64,000 nt of DNA from Plasmodiophora brassicae (taxonomy: Eukaryota; Endomyxa; Phytomyxea; Plasmodiophorida; Plasmodiophoridae): contig JASFAU010000007.1 of assembly GCA_039704465.1 (NCBI GenBank), positions 372,001 to 436,000 on the forward strand, written 5' to 3'. The notes under the pieces were generated by a model. That model was not told the DNA's origin and did no database searches. It saw only the letters and a program-made list of their open reading frames with translations. Made by a program: the position numbers and the translations under genes. This document shows, in pieces, positions 1 to 10,352 of this stretch (within the stretch, counting starts at the first letter, position 1; each line of letters starts with the position of its first letter).

Positions 1-1
1 C

Positions 2-1822
2 CCCGCCCAGGCCTCCATGCTCGTCAGCCGGGCCATGCTACGCGCCCTGCAGGCGCCCAAGTGGAACGGGACACCGTCGTGGGACGACGCCCCAGGCGAC
101 CGCGTCCTCGTCCGGGTCGTGGCAACGCGCCTCCCTTGCGCTGGATCGTCGACGCCGCACTGGCTCGTGCTGGGCGATGCCGTCACGCCCGCGAAGCCGA
201 TCGGCCCTGTCCCGGCCCAGGTCTTCGCCGGCGTGGCCGTGCCCGGGGGCGACGCCTGGGTGACGGCAATGTCGACGAGCAACTTCCCGGCCCACCTGGA
301 CCTGTCGCAGGTGCTGGCCGATGCCGCCGGCAACGGCACGCACGCGATCCAGGACGTCGTCGGGTCGTACACGATCACGTCGGTGGGCGTGCCCGGCCCG
401 GTCGGGTCCCCGGTGGTGGCCCTGCTCGTCACCGGGATGGACAACGCGTCCGTCCTGGCCACGCTGGCGCCCGCCGAAGCGTGGAACATCCCGGTCGCCG
501 TCGTCGTCGTCGTCCTGGCCATCGCCAGCGTCCGCCTCACCGACCGGTTCTTCATCGACCCGCTCGTCCGCCTGATCCAGATCTCGAACGCGAAGAACTT
601 TGCCGAGTTCAACAAGAGCCTGCGAGAGATGCGCAAGAACGCCACCGTCATCTACGTGTTCGCCGCCAAGGTCCTCGCGACGCAGGTCGCGCTCCTGTCC
701 ATCGTCTTCGTCACGCAGACGGGCCTGTCGGCGCTGTTCCCCAACAACGTCTCCCTGCTCGACGTCGAGTCCGGCATGGCGGCGGGCGTCCTGCAGGCGC
801 GAGCGTCGGCGCTCCAGGCACAGCTACGCGTGGCGTCGCTCGACGCGGCGCTGACGTCGACGCCCGGCGCCGCGTCGCTCCTGGCTAGGCAGGCGAGCAT
901 TCTGGGCGCCGGCTCCGTCCTGCTGGTGGCACCCAACGGGACGATTCTCGCCAGCAGCAGCAGCCAGGCGGCGGGGCACTCGGCGCCCGTCATCACCGAC
1001 TTGCTGTCGGCGAACACGACGGGTTCGTTCCGGGTCGTGTCGATCCCGACGGACGAGGCCAGCGCGATCGCCAACGTGTCCGGCGTTGCCTCATCGCGCG
1101 CGTTCCTGCGCCTGTTCGCTGAAAGGACGCCCGGCGGCGGCACGCTCGTCCTGGTCGACGTGCTGAATGGCATGACGGCGGCGTCGACGGTCGTGAACGT
1201 TCTGCAGGGCGGGTTCTGCGCCGTCTACGCGTGGGTGCCCTTCACGCGTACCTTCGCGCTGCTGTCGACAGCGCTGGGCGACGCAGAGCACGGCGCCGAC
1301 GCCCTGCCCGATCGGGGCGTGCTCCTGCGCGGGGTGCAGAACGACTTTGCCAACGGTGGCGGCGTCTACGTGGAGAGCGGCGTGCCCGTTGCTGGCTCGT
1401 CGATGACGATCGCCGTGCAGGCGTACGCGCCGACGAACAGTGCCGCGTTGGTCTACGTCGTGCGAGGGGCGGACCAGGCAACGTGGAACACAACGATGAG
1501 CGCGCAGACCGGAATCCAGATCGCCCTGATGGTTGTGGAGCTGATCGCCTCACTGGCCACCATCATCGCCGCGTTCCTGCCCATGCAGAGCTTCCTGGCC
1601 ACGCTCGACAAGGCGTTCCGCGTGCCAAGCATGTCGCAGCTGGAGCAGAAACGCCTGGGGCAGAAGGCCCTGGGCCTGATCAATGACCTCGAATCGCTGG
1701 TGCAGGACGCGACTAACACGACGGTCGCGATTCACCGCCGGGTCAGCAATGCCAGCAAGTACACCGACGACGGCACACACCAGAGCAGGGATCTACAGAA
1801 GAGGCGCGAAAACACGAAATAA
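2..1822 (+). CDS. Membrane protein with extracytoplasmic sensor-like region (5' end open)
   Basis: A single uninterrupted frame runs from the window edge to a TAA. The first ATG is at 17, but the frame is open upstream, so the N-terminus may be missing. Numbering from that ATG, hydrophobic segments lie near residues 155-174, 209-241 and 499-523. Between the second and third is a ~250-residue Ser/Thr/Ala-rich region with several NxS/T sequons and a phrase (LLVAPNGTILASSS) typical of Cache/PAS-like ligand sensors. A charged tail with a short helical stretch (LGQKALGLINDLESLVQ) follows. The arrangement of membrane helix, sensor, membrane helix and cytoplasmic tail resembles a receptor, but no kinase, cyclase or other output domain is present here. 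The family is not recognised and the sensor idea is inference. Unlike its neighbours it has no visible intron. Confidence 0.6.
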   Translation, partial: PAQASMLVSRAMLRALQAPKWNGTPSWDDAPGDRVLVRVVATRLPCAGSSTPHWLVLGDAVTPAKPIGPVPAQVFAGVAVPGGDAWVTAMSTSNFPAHLDLSQVLADAAGNGTHAIQDVVGSYTITSVGVPGPVGSPVVALLVTGMDNASVLATLAPAEAWNIPVAVVVVVLAIASVRLTDRFFIDPLVRLIQISNAKNFAEFNKSLREMRKNATVIYVFAAKVLATQVALLSIVFVTQTGLSALFPNNVSLLDVESGMAAGVLQARASALQAQLRVASLDAALTSTPGAASLLARQASILGAGSVLLVAPNGTILASSSSQAAGHSAPVITDLLSANTTGSFRVVSIPTDEASAIANVSGVASSRAFLRLFAERTPGGGTLVLVDVLNGMTAASTVVNVLQGGFCAVYAWVPFTRTFALLSTALGDAEHGADALPDRGVLLRGVQNDFANGGGVYVESGVPVAGSSMTIAVQAYAPTNSAALVYVVRGADQATWNTTMSAQTGIQIALMVVELIASLATIIAAFLPMQSFLATLDKAFRVPSMSQLEQKRLGQKALGLINDLESLVQDATNTTVAIHRRVSNASKYTDDGTHQSRDLQKRRENTK

Positions 1823-1888
1823 AAGGGGGAGAGGGGCGGCACAGGGCTGGCCGGACGGTCCATCCAGTGACGAATCACAAATGCTATA

Positions 1889-3018
1889 TCAGGTGGAGAA
1901 TAGCAGCGAGAGGGCCCATCCGATCAGGTAGGCGGATCCCGCTGCGATGGCGCCGTTGAAGAGCACGGTGGAGCCGGCACGAACGTACCTCCCGTTGCCG
2001 GATAACCGCGCTGGAAAACGCAGAGTCAGCGTTCAGCGCGCGTTCCTGGCGAACGGGGGCGAAACCTTTGATGACCCCGAGGAGGAACAACGTGATGGCG
2101 GTGGCGATGCAGGCTATCAGCAGGACGGTATTGTGGTCGCTGGTAGCGAACCGCAGGACGCCGAGCACGAGCAGAGGGACGGCACCGAACACCATGAACG
2201 CGAGGAACGTGCAGATCCCCTTGGCGGCTGGAGATTCGTCCGGGTCGGGCGGCATGACGCCCAGTTCCGTCACCATCATGTGCTCGACGAAGAACTCCTT
2301 GTACCTGCGAACGTCACTGTCATACAGGTGTCATCGGGCAGGATGACAAACACGCATTGGAGACTTGGCCATCGTGTTGATGATCAGCTCAGCGTCTGCC
2401 CGTTGAACGCCCTTCGACTCGTACAGTTCGACCATTTCGTCGATCTCTCCCTTGGGGAAGTTCTCCAGTTCCCACGATTCTCTGCCCGACAGCAGTTAGG
2501 CTCGCGTTAGCGCCCCAACCCAGTCGCGACCGACCTCGCCATTTCCGTTCGCGCGTGCTCTATCTCGGCAACGGACGACACGTAATCGCCCACGCCCATG
2601 GAGATGGCATCGGCAACCAAGTTAGCGAACCCTGCCGAGGCGACGCATGTCATCCAGCAGTGGCACAGGCGCCGCATGCCCGTTGGAGACCGATGATGAG
2701 GACGACGGTCGGCGATAAATTGGCACCCGACGACCCGGCGACGATCGCGAACGTCGTCATGATCCCGTCCATACCGCCAAACACGACCGACTTCATGAAC
2801 CTGCAGGCTGTCCATAAATGGGCGGGCGCAGGTCGAACGGCCAGGCTCTGGACGCACACGGCGGCATGCGCCGAATGCACTTCCTTGCCGCGCGGGCGCT
2901 GGTGCGCCAGCGCCGATTCCTGCGGGTCGCCGTTCTTCCACGCTCTGCGAGCCGCCTCCAGGTCTCGCGACAGCACGGCGTCGCGCGGCAACACCAACGC
3001 CCCGTCGTTCCTCCCCAT
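1889..3018 (-). CDS. VIT1/CCC1-family vacuolar iron (Fe/Mn) transporter
   Basis: Predicted to move Fe2+ or Mn2+ from cytosol into a vacuole-like store. Hallmarks in order: KSVVFGGMDGIMTTFAIVAG at the first membrane helix, LVADAISMGVGDYVSS, the EIEHARTEMAR and EGEIDEMVELY-type cytoplasmic metal-binding helices (here KGEIDEMVELYESKG), FFVEHMMVTELG, and a last helix with NGAIAAGSAYLIGWA. These are family signatures. Introns: 2632-2690, a second of ~53 bp near 2480-2533, 2305-2355 and 2011-2065. The third keeps the frame only if it starts with GC rather than GT. The ATG at 3018 is chosen because the acidic, charged leader (SRDLEAARRAWKNG) follows it; an upstream ATG at 3144 is in the same frame. 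The 3' end faces the end of the sensor-like gene, leaving about 65 bp between them. Confidence 0.88.
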
Positions 3019-3304
3019 CGCCGTCGTCGGCGCTGCAGCAGACCTTGTGCCAACAGTGTTCCCGGCCTGCGTTACATCGGGGCAGGAACCCTCTGTCGCA
3101 CGACACTGTGAGCTGCGTCCACCCCGCGTCAGCTGCAGACCCAAAAATCGACACCAGGAATGAGCTGCTGACTGCTGTCAGCAGCTCACGCCGATCTTCG
3201 GCGGGTTCCGGCGGCAGCTTCGCAGGCGGACAGCAGTCGGGCACGTCGTCGGCGCGCCGTGCACCGCACAACTGCGCCGTGTGGGGATTGCGTAATAGCA
3301 TACC

Positions 3305-5218
3305 ATGGGCAGCGGCGACGACGACATTGACCTGGCGATACTCGACAGCGACACCGAGCTGAGATCGTTGCGGCGCCGGCCGGTGCGGTTGAGGAAGAAG
3401 AGCCAGAAAGCGGCTGCCGAATGCACAACGTCGACGTGGGGCTTCGCGGGCGCGTGTCGCCGGCGCGAGGGGAGTGACGTGCTTGGTAGGGGTCTGTCCG
3501 AGGCGGATCTGCTGTTCGAGCAGGTCATGCGACGCAGTCGTGAACGGAGGGAGGAAGCGGAGCGAGTGAAAGACCTGCTGATGCAGAGCGAGGAGCAGGA
3601 TGCGGAACTGGAGGCGCGGCTCGCCGTCCTGAAACAGAAGAACGAGAACGAACGAGACGTATGTTAGTGTTGCTTTGCGTACCGCATCCTGAAGGCCTAC
3701 ATCTGCTGCATGCAGGCGGAAGCACGTGACAAGGTCTATGGAATTGAGTCGTCAAGCGCGCACGAGTACTCCATCGTCGAGAACGCTCAACGAAGTCCTT
3801 CGCCCATGCTGGTATCGTTCAGCAGTTCTGCTCCTGGTGACCTGCGGGACCTAGCGGAAGGCGCTCGAACAGGTATGTGGCTATCAACAGTACGTGGGAT
3901 CACAGACGCCTGACGATGTGAAGAACCAGGAGCGCTCACGACAACGCTGTCCGAGTACTTGTTCGCCCCAGTTGAGGCCAATGTGTTCATTTCGGATCAT
4001 ATCCGATCCCCCGCCGACGAGGAAGCGCTGTGTCAACTCCTGTTCCAGCTCGTGGCAACGCACTGTGATCCGTTCGTTGTCTATCGAAGCCGGCAACTGT
4101 TGATTTCGATCCTGGCAAATTCCAGAAGGGTACGTCTCGCGTTTGTGCTTGTTCCTATATATTTTGAGTGCCTATTCCCGACGCAGGAATCATCCAATTT
4201 GTCGCCGTTCGAACGTCTTGATCTAATCATCGACGATTGTGCTGATGAAGGCCGTCGAAGTCCATGGTTTCCGCAGGCACGACACTTCCTTGCCGCTTTG
4301 CATTGTTCCGGTACGTGACGGTACAGTATGAGACCTCACCAGAGGGTTCACGTACTCTAGGTGTTCGCGATGTGGCAATTACAAGTGCTGCAGGGGGGTT
4401 ACCCGTCCACTGTAGGGATGTGTGCGGGAACTTGGGACACATTCTGTACACCCTCGCTGCGTGCTGTGACCTGAACGCTCCCATGTACATGCCGGACATC
4501 ACTTCGCTGCTGTTGCACCTGTTTGCCGTGATGGTTGACCCTCGCTCATGCGACATTGGGGAGGCACTGAAACATTGCGTCTACCGGCTGCTGGATGCCG
4601 CGGGTCGTCGGAAAGTTGAAGACAGCGTCATCGTTGATTGCGTCATGTCGCCACATCTGTCGAGCTCTGTTGCCAACCGGGCACACATTCTGTCAGAAAT
4701 GCCAAACTCGGAGTATGGCTCTCGAATCGCCAGGCATGGTGCTCTTCGTGTCCTCCATCAAGTTTTCATAGGCAACGCTGTATTTCATCGAGCGCGCATG
4801 CTCGGTCGCGACTGTGTGTCTGATTCGCAACGTGCAGACGCCCTTCCAATTTCACCACCAAACGTCTGCCACCGAGTCCATGCTTCAGATGGTGAAGGAA
4901 CGCGATCTGTACCAAGTGTGTCGCGATAACGGTGTAGACATTGCAGCCGTAGTACTCTTGATGCAGATTATCGCCTTTCGTGGATCGCGTGCTTGCCCAG
5001 GAACCACCCCATCGTCTGGCTCCTCCAAGTTTCAAGTCCTCAGACAGTGCTGGCAAGGAGTTCTGGATTCCCTGAGTCGCTGCGGTAACAACACATTGTA
5101 CAGCGTCATGCTTCCAACTGACGTTGTCCGTTCAGCAATTCTCGACGAATCCATTGCGCGTGCTCGCGATGCGTTGCAGAGCTCGATCAAGATGGCAGAG
5201 CTCTTGCAGCGACGATAA
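3305..5218 (+). CDS. Unassigned multi-exon protein, coiled-coil N-terminus and helical C-terminus
   Basis: Six exons can be joined with consensus splice sites: 3305-3658, 3716-3872, 3930-4129, 4187-4310, 4361-4761 and 4838-5218. The N-terminus has an acidic/basic stretch, then a charged predicted coiled coil (RRSRERREEAERVKDLLMQ). The rest is Leu-rich and probably alpha-helical, with blocks such as LCQLLFQLVATHCDPFVVY, LGHILYTLAACCDLNAPMYM and DIGEALKHCVYRLLDAAG. The layout (disordered/coiled N-terminus, helical C-terminal domain) is reminiscent of SLF2/FAM178-type SMC5/6 regulators, but I cannot confirm this and give no symbol. The 57-bp intron at 4130-4186 is a multiple of three without stops, so its retention would not break the frame. 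It ends about 110 bp from the convergent neighbour. Confidence 0.6.
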
Positions 5219-5329
5219 TTCGTCGCTGCGTATATATCAAAGCAGGCGTAAAGGCAGAAGACAACCTGTATTGCCTTGCTGTTGAACGTAGTTGTAACGC
5301 GAGGAACACATCTCCATCAACGATAGGAA

Positions 5330-7002
5330 CTAGACGATGACATCTTGGAACGGCTTGCGCATCTGGGCCGCTGTGGAGAAACCAAGTGCGTGATCATCGG
5401 TGGGATGAAGACCTGCTTGATCCTCCGGGACGATGCCGTGGATGACATGCTCGACGCCAAAGACAGTGTGCGCGTACATGGCAGCATTGCGAGCTCGCAG
5501 CTTCTGCTGACGTCGCCAGAGGAAGAACGCGATCAGCGCAGCGACCAGAAAAATTGTCACCCCAGCCAGATACGGTATCTCCTTCTTCGTTATCCAGCTC
5601 TTCGGTTGCTCATGAGTGACCTGGATCACCGCGTCCCCGCTGGAGGATCCAGCCTGGCGCGGGGGTGGCTCGAAGGATGTCTCGCCTGTCTCTGCGTTGA
5701 CGCTGTTTGCCGAACTGGTCGAAGGTTCGGCCGGGAATTGCTGGCTGCCTTGCGTCCCGCTCGTTTCAGTTGTGGACGTCTCTCGTGCAGACCTAAATGG
5801 CGCGTCACGAACCGGTCCACTGGTTTCCGCAGCAGGTTCAGCATCCGGACCAGGGCCATCATTAGCATCGACGTCATCGTCCGACTGCGGATCACTGAAC
5901 CCCTGTTCGTCATCGGAGACGACATCGCTCTCGTTGTCGGAGTACACGTCATCGTCAAAACCGGCATTCAGGTCAGGCTGAGTGTCAGCACGCGGTTCAT
6001 CTGCGACGAACTCGTCTTCCCGTGGAGAATCAGCGGCGTTGTTGGTCACCGAGAGTATGGGCTCGACATCGTCAAACGTCTGTTCCTCTGGGGCTGCAGG
6101 ACCGCTTGTCACCGGTGGGAGCTCCGGGTGGTCTACCGCATCGAACATAGCCCACAACTCTGACAGGATGTCGTCGTCTTCAGTCGTTGATGGCAATGGG
6201 GAGGCAACGTCTCCTGTCGTCTCACTGGCACCCGAGGGCACTTCAGGGTCCGGTACGTGGTGTTCATCAGCAGCGCGTGTGTCGCTCAGTGACTCGGGAG
6301 TGATGTCCTGTTCGGCGAGTGACACACCGCGTTCACCACGCTCCATCTCGCTAACATCAGATCGGGCATAGCTTCCAGAAAGACCATCCTCCTGGTCGTC
6401 GTCCGTGGTTTTGATCACGATGGACGGCTTTTGGATCGTAATTCTGTTAGTAATAGCCTCGGCAGCCAAGCTCTGCAGGTGAAAGCATCAGTGGCGTACG
6501 TCGCACATGATTCCGCCGCCGTGTAGTTACCAATGTGATTGCCTCCATATGGTCGTTGATGTACTCGACGACCTCGCTGTCCTTCGGTATGCTGAACGTC
6601 CAGTGTCCTGATTGGGAGCGGTCAGGAATCCACTCGTGGGGACAATATGAGCACCTTACGATTCAGACCGTCTGTATCGTCATCCAGTTTGTACGGCGTC
6701 AGATCGAAAGTTTTCATTAGTTCACTGTCCTCGCCGAACAGCTCGAAAAGGACGCGGTTGCCGTCATCCGACGGCTCCACATCCATTTCAACCTGGATTT
6801 CATCGCATACCGCCTCAGGGATCGCAGCTGACAAGAAGAACGCCCGGTTCGGTTGAAGTCGAAGGCGCATCCACGAGGGCTTCTCCAGGGTGACGGCGAC
6901 GCCGGAGGTCGTGTACACAGCCCCCTGCACGACCTGCCCGGCGATGATGACCGCCAACGCCACGTGAACGATCATGATGAGGGACAGCTCCCGCCCGCGC
7001 AA
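5330..7002 (-). CDS. Type I membrane glycoprotein-like protein with acidic linker
   Basis: Three exons: 6660-7002, 6531-6607 and 5330-6472, joined by introns 6608-6659 (GTAAGG donor) and 6473-6530. The N-terminus MRGRELSLIMIVHVALAVII is a signal peptide or anchor. It is followed by ~130 residues that read like a beta-rich luminal domain (AVTLEKPSWMRLRLQPNRAF; MDVEPSDDGNRVLFELFG). A long acidic, Ser/Pro-rich, probably disordered segment (~residues 150-400) follows. Near the end comes one membrane helix (EIPYLAGVTIFLVAALIAFF) with a basic stop-transfer WRRQQKLRAR and a ~60-residue tail. Family unrecognised. Topology implies a luminal domain, acidic stalk and short cytosolic tail, as in cargo receptors or surface proteins, but function is open. 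Confidence 0.7.
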
Positions 7003-7500
7003 TCAACAAAATGAAAGGACAACGTCTCGCGTAGACGTGAGATGTGACGCGGGTCCCACCGTCGGCTTAAGTACGTCTGTTCGTTACCGCGTCACGGATT
7101 TACCTTACCCAAAAGGACCAGTCGCGCCTGGCCCGAAATAGTACATTACCTACTGGGGTAGACAAAGCAGACGCCTGTTGGTCGCCGAGGGATAGTATCG
7201 CGGCGCCGGCGCCGAATTGCGCGCGCTCGCCGTTCCAAAATCCATTTCGACGGCGCCTTTGTCGCGCCGCCTGGCCTACCAAGCAACGGACATGCCGCAT
7301 TTTCGTTCACTGTCTAGTACAGCAGTACTATAGCGTAAGTTCTTCGGGCTTTGTAGTTCATAACCACCAATGTCCGACTTTCGTTTAGTGAGCGACCAGC
7401 GATTGGAGCTCTCGCTTTGCTTCGCGTATGCACGAGATCGGGGCCCAGGCCGTTAAAACTTTGAACCCCCATCGGGACCGTTCAGATAGGGCGTCGCCGG
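7003..7500. other. Intergenic, no gene seen
   Basis: About 500 bp separating the type I membrane gene from the retroelement relic. It includes a GC-palindrome-rich patch near 7200-7270 (GGCGCCGGCGCC type). No coding region or RNA gene could be supported on either strand. Confidence 0.4.
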
Positions 7501-7518
7501 CGCCACGATGCTGTTCGC

Positions 7519-7985
7519 GACATGGAACGTTGAAGGCCTGTTAGCCGAAAGGGTGCAGGCCGCCGTCGGCATCTTCGAGACCTAGCTGACCGACGAGAGC
7601 GCCTTCCAACGCGAATACCCCGCCTTTTAATTCTTTGGGCTGCTGTGGCTGTGCGGCGCGTCTTGGGACGTCGCGCCAGCGGTTGCCTGTGCCTCATGGC
7701 ACCGGACGCCATGAGCGTCGATACAATATCATCGCGCGCCACACACCGCCGGGCGGTCGTCGTCACGGGCGACTTCAGAGTACGCTGCGGCGGTTTGGTC
7801 GGCGACCACCAGGCGGATGCCCGAGAGGAAGTCGTCCACGACTTTACAGGGACAAACGTGCTTCAGCTGCGAAACGCCGACCTGCGGTTGGGCGTTTCTG
7901 AACACACGGCAAGCCGCCCAATCGTCGACTTTGCACTGGGTCCGCTGGCGTCGACGCGACGCTCCCGGTCGTGGGCCAGCCCCAC
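7519..7985 (+). pseudogene. Decayed LINE-type endonuclease (EEP) remnant
   Basis: Conceptual translation in shifting frames shows the order of motifs of a non-LTR retrotransposon apurinic-like endonuclease: ATWNVEGL at the start (consensus TWNVxGL), FET followed directly by a stop and then LTDESAFQREYPAF (consensus QETWLxD), VVVTGDFRVRCGGLVGDHQ (consensus GDFNxRxGxxxGD) and SRPIVDFAL (consensus SxIDFxL). In-frame stops and frame changes show it is dead. No reverse transcriptase follows before 8163, so it is a fragment. Motif order is seen in the sequence; assignment to LINE EEP is from family knowledge. Confidence 0.55.
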
Positions 7986-8162
7986 CCGACCGACCCACCG
8001 CCTCCACCTAACGAAGCTCGTCGGCGCGCTTCGCCCTCCTACGTCTGGCCTCGATCTACGAGCAGCCATGTCGGCAGGCATCGGCACAGCACGTCCAGGG
8101 ACGACCCGTGACTAATTACATGCGGCGACGTACGCCTCCCAGTTCGCATTGTTTACCAGCCA

Positions 8163-9026
8163 CTAATCGGTTGCTAACAGGCGCAATTCGTCCAAGACAT
8201 CGCTGAAGTCCAGCTGGAAACCAGCAGCAGTCTGGAGAAATGCAGACGGCGACGACATCGTGTGAACTTCTGGTGGATGCAGTGGGGTCCGCCAGTATAG
8301 CAGATACGGCGGTTCGGCTACTGGGTGATGGAAGTCGTACGGGGTCGGATCCGGCTGGGATACGCGGCGCGTGACATTGCCGGCGTATTGGCCGGGATCG
8401 GGACGATAAGATTCGATATCCGGTAGACCGATGGCGACGATCTCTGTGCTCGCGTGCCCGTACCGAGCTAGATCAGCGCCGCGGCGCATGACGCGAAGCC
8501 GGTCCACAGAAACGTCGTGCCAGAAGACGTCACCCCAGATGTCAGGCGCTCGCAGTTCTCCAGCATAAGGTGGACCCCGCTCTCGAAGAGGTGGCCATTG
8601 CTTCCAGTAAGCGAATCTGATCTCGCTCCGGCATACGGGACGTCCGCTCGGTCTCATCGCAGCCGTGCCGTCCGCGTTCCTGGCAATCGCCACCATGACG
8701 TGCGACGAGGCGAGCCCGCCGACGTCGTCGGCCCACTTCTTGAGGGCGAGGCAGATGCGGTTGTCGACCTCGGCCATGTTCACGCATTCAGCCATGTGTA
8801 TAGAAAGCTCTTCGAGTGACGACGACTGTATCGGAGATACGTCGACTGCACACTCTCGCACGTGCTCCAGGTAGTCCATCAGGCCGCTACAGAGCGCCGA
8901 TGGTACCAGTGCAACAACGGGACGCCCGATATCAATACCCCCTGCGGCTGTTTCGAGCAGTTCAATTGCGTCCGGTAGGGCACAGTCGTCCGGAACGACC
9001 ACATCGCAGTCGCAGCATGTCGTCAT
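8163..9026 (-). CDS. Hypothetical protein, 287 aa
   Basis: Intron-free frame with an ATG at 9026 and a TAG-type end at 8163. The product starts MTTCCDCDVVVPDDC, is mildly acidic and has no signal peptide or membrane span. The middle includes ICLALKKWADDVGGLASSHV and a Trp-rich stretch (AYWKQWPPLRERGPP, DIWGDVFWHD). The C-terminal third is Pro/Tyr-rich with a final amphipathic FSDVLDELRLLATD. I recognise no family. Codon composition matches the neighbouring real genes, and the antisense frames are shorter. The upstream gene on the same strand ends 137 bp away. Confidence 0.55.
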   Translation of the reverse strand: MTTCCDCDVVVPDDCALPDAIELLETAAGGIDIGRPVVALVPSALCSGLMDYLEHVRECAVDVSPIQSSSLEELSIHMAECVNMAEVDNRICLALKKWADDVGGLASSHVMVAIARNADGTAAMRPSGRPVCRSEIRFAYWKQWPPLRERGPPYAGELRAPDIWGDVFWHDVSVDRLRVMRRGADLARYGHASTEIVAIGLPDIESYRPDPGQYAGNVTRRVSQPDPTPYDFHHPVAEPPYLLYWRTPLHPPEVHTMSSPSAFLQTAAGFQLDFSDVLDELRLLATD

Positions 9027-9163
9027 TCACAGCATCAGCGCAGAGAATGCGCCGAATGGTCCGAATGCTCCGCAAGGTGTGCCGGTCCTGTGCTTGCTGT
9101 TGCACGGCAGCCTTCGGACGTCCGGCGACTCTGACGGAAGGGCGGTCGTCCTGCATTTGATGT

Positions 9164-10018
9164 TTAATTGACGGCAATGGATTTGAGGAGGTCTTCGAAT
9201 ATGCGGTCTGCGAAATCGGATGACGAGTCGTCGCAATCAAAGTCGACCCATTGCGCATTGTCGCCTCGTACTGCGGCGTCCACGACAGCGAACATATCCT
9301 CGAATGTGAGAAGATGATCGGGTGCTGTCACTTGAGAAGGCGGCCCCAGCGCAGGTGTCGCCGATGCAGCAGATGCAGGTGGCGACGAGGGCGTCGTGGG
9401 CGTCGGGACTGGTGCACAAGGTGCTGATGGGAATGGTAGGGACGTGGCCAATGCACCAGGGGCACGTGGCGTCGGGGGCGTCGGGACCGGTGCAGGGCCA
9501 GGCGTGGGCGCAGACAGGGGCGGCGGGATCGGTGCAACAGGAGCAGGCGACGAGGTGGGCGCCTCAGGCCTGGACGTTGTCGCTAGAGGCGGCGGTGGTG
9601 GTGTTGGTGGCGCCCCGGCAGCCGTTCTGTTCAGGCCTCATCAGCTGCCGACAAAGTGCATAACACGACACAATCGCATACTCTGGACGAGACGGCCCAA
9701 GGGTAAGCAAGACGCTGCTGGCGGCGGCGGCGGCGATCTCCAGTTGGCGAATGCGATGGCCGAGAGCCTCAATCTGCCTGAGATTTAAGAAGACGAGAGC
9801 AGGCAGCAGGCGGCGAGTGTACCGGACCTCTTGTCGCAGGTGGACAGGGTCGTCCAAGACATCCTGAGGCGACAGGCACGCACCCAGACTGTGCAGGCCC
9901 CGCCCCAGCACACGACGTACACGAGACAACCATCTAATTGAGCGCGTCGGGCGCCCAGCTGGTCGAACGCTGCCACAGGGTCTGCCCTGTCCGTTGCCCA
10001 TCGCTCCCGAGCACCAAC
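9164..10018 (-). CDS. Coiled-coil / polyproline protein, 5' end unresolved
   Basis: Several small exons give one plausible reading. First comes a helical segment (AAFDQLGARRAQLDGCL), then QIEALGHRIRQLEIAAAAA. After a short intron near 9620-9675 comes a very Pro-rich region (APPTPPPPPLATTSRPE and repeated APxPxP), and finally an acidic C-terminus (LLTFEDMFAVVDAAVRG ... WVDFDCDDSSSDFADRIFE) ending at 9164. The start is not fixed; ATG 10001 is in another frame, and a first exon farther upstream is possible. Coiled coil, polyproline and acidic tail is an arrangement seen in actin-nucleation promoting and WAVE/WASH-type subunits, but no WH2 motif is visible. The similarity is only architectural. 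Confidence 0.45.
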
Positions 10019-10352
10019 CTAATCGTTATGCGACGAGAATCTCTGCAGTACCGCTTAACGGCCGAGGTGCTAGACAGTAGTCAGGATACTGTCGTGCCAC
10101 GTTACGCACCCACACACTGACTGCCCAACGGAACACGATTGTTGGACGACACCTGTGCAGCAGGACATGGGACATACCGGTTGAGGCCCCCATTGCGATT
10201 CGCTGTAAAACGGAAACCCGGGACGGTGCCCCCCCCCCCCCCCATAGGCAAGAAGTATGAGGCGGCATTGGCCTTTGTGACCGGGGCGGGCGTGGCTCGC
10301 GCGCCGAGTTGCAGTTCTGCGTCGCGGTCGGAACTCCGCAGGGTGTGCCGCG
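10019..10352. other. Intergenic with a 15-base C tract
   Basis: Divergent intergenic space between the polyproline gene and THOC5. It holds an uninterrupted run of C at 10229-10243. Upstream exon(s) of the minus-strand gene may lie here. Homopolymers of this kind are prone to sequencing length error. Confidence 0.4.

Noticed and set aside
61..888. Second plus frame and several minus frames under the first gene
   Set aside because: Arg/Pro/Gly-dominated translations, a standard artefact of high-GC coding DNA; the 601-codon frame has membrane helices and sequons.
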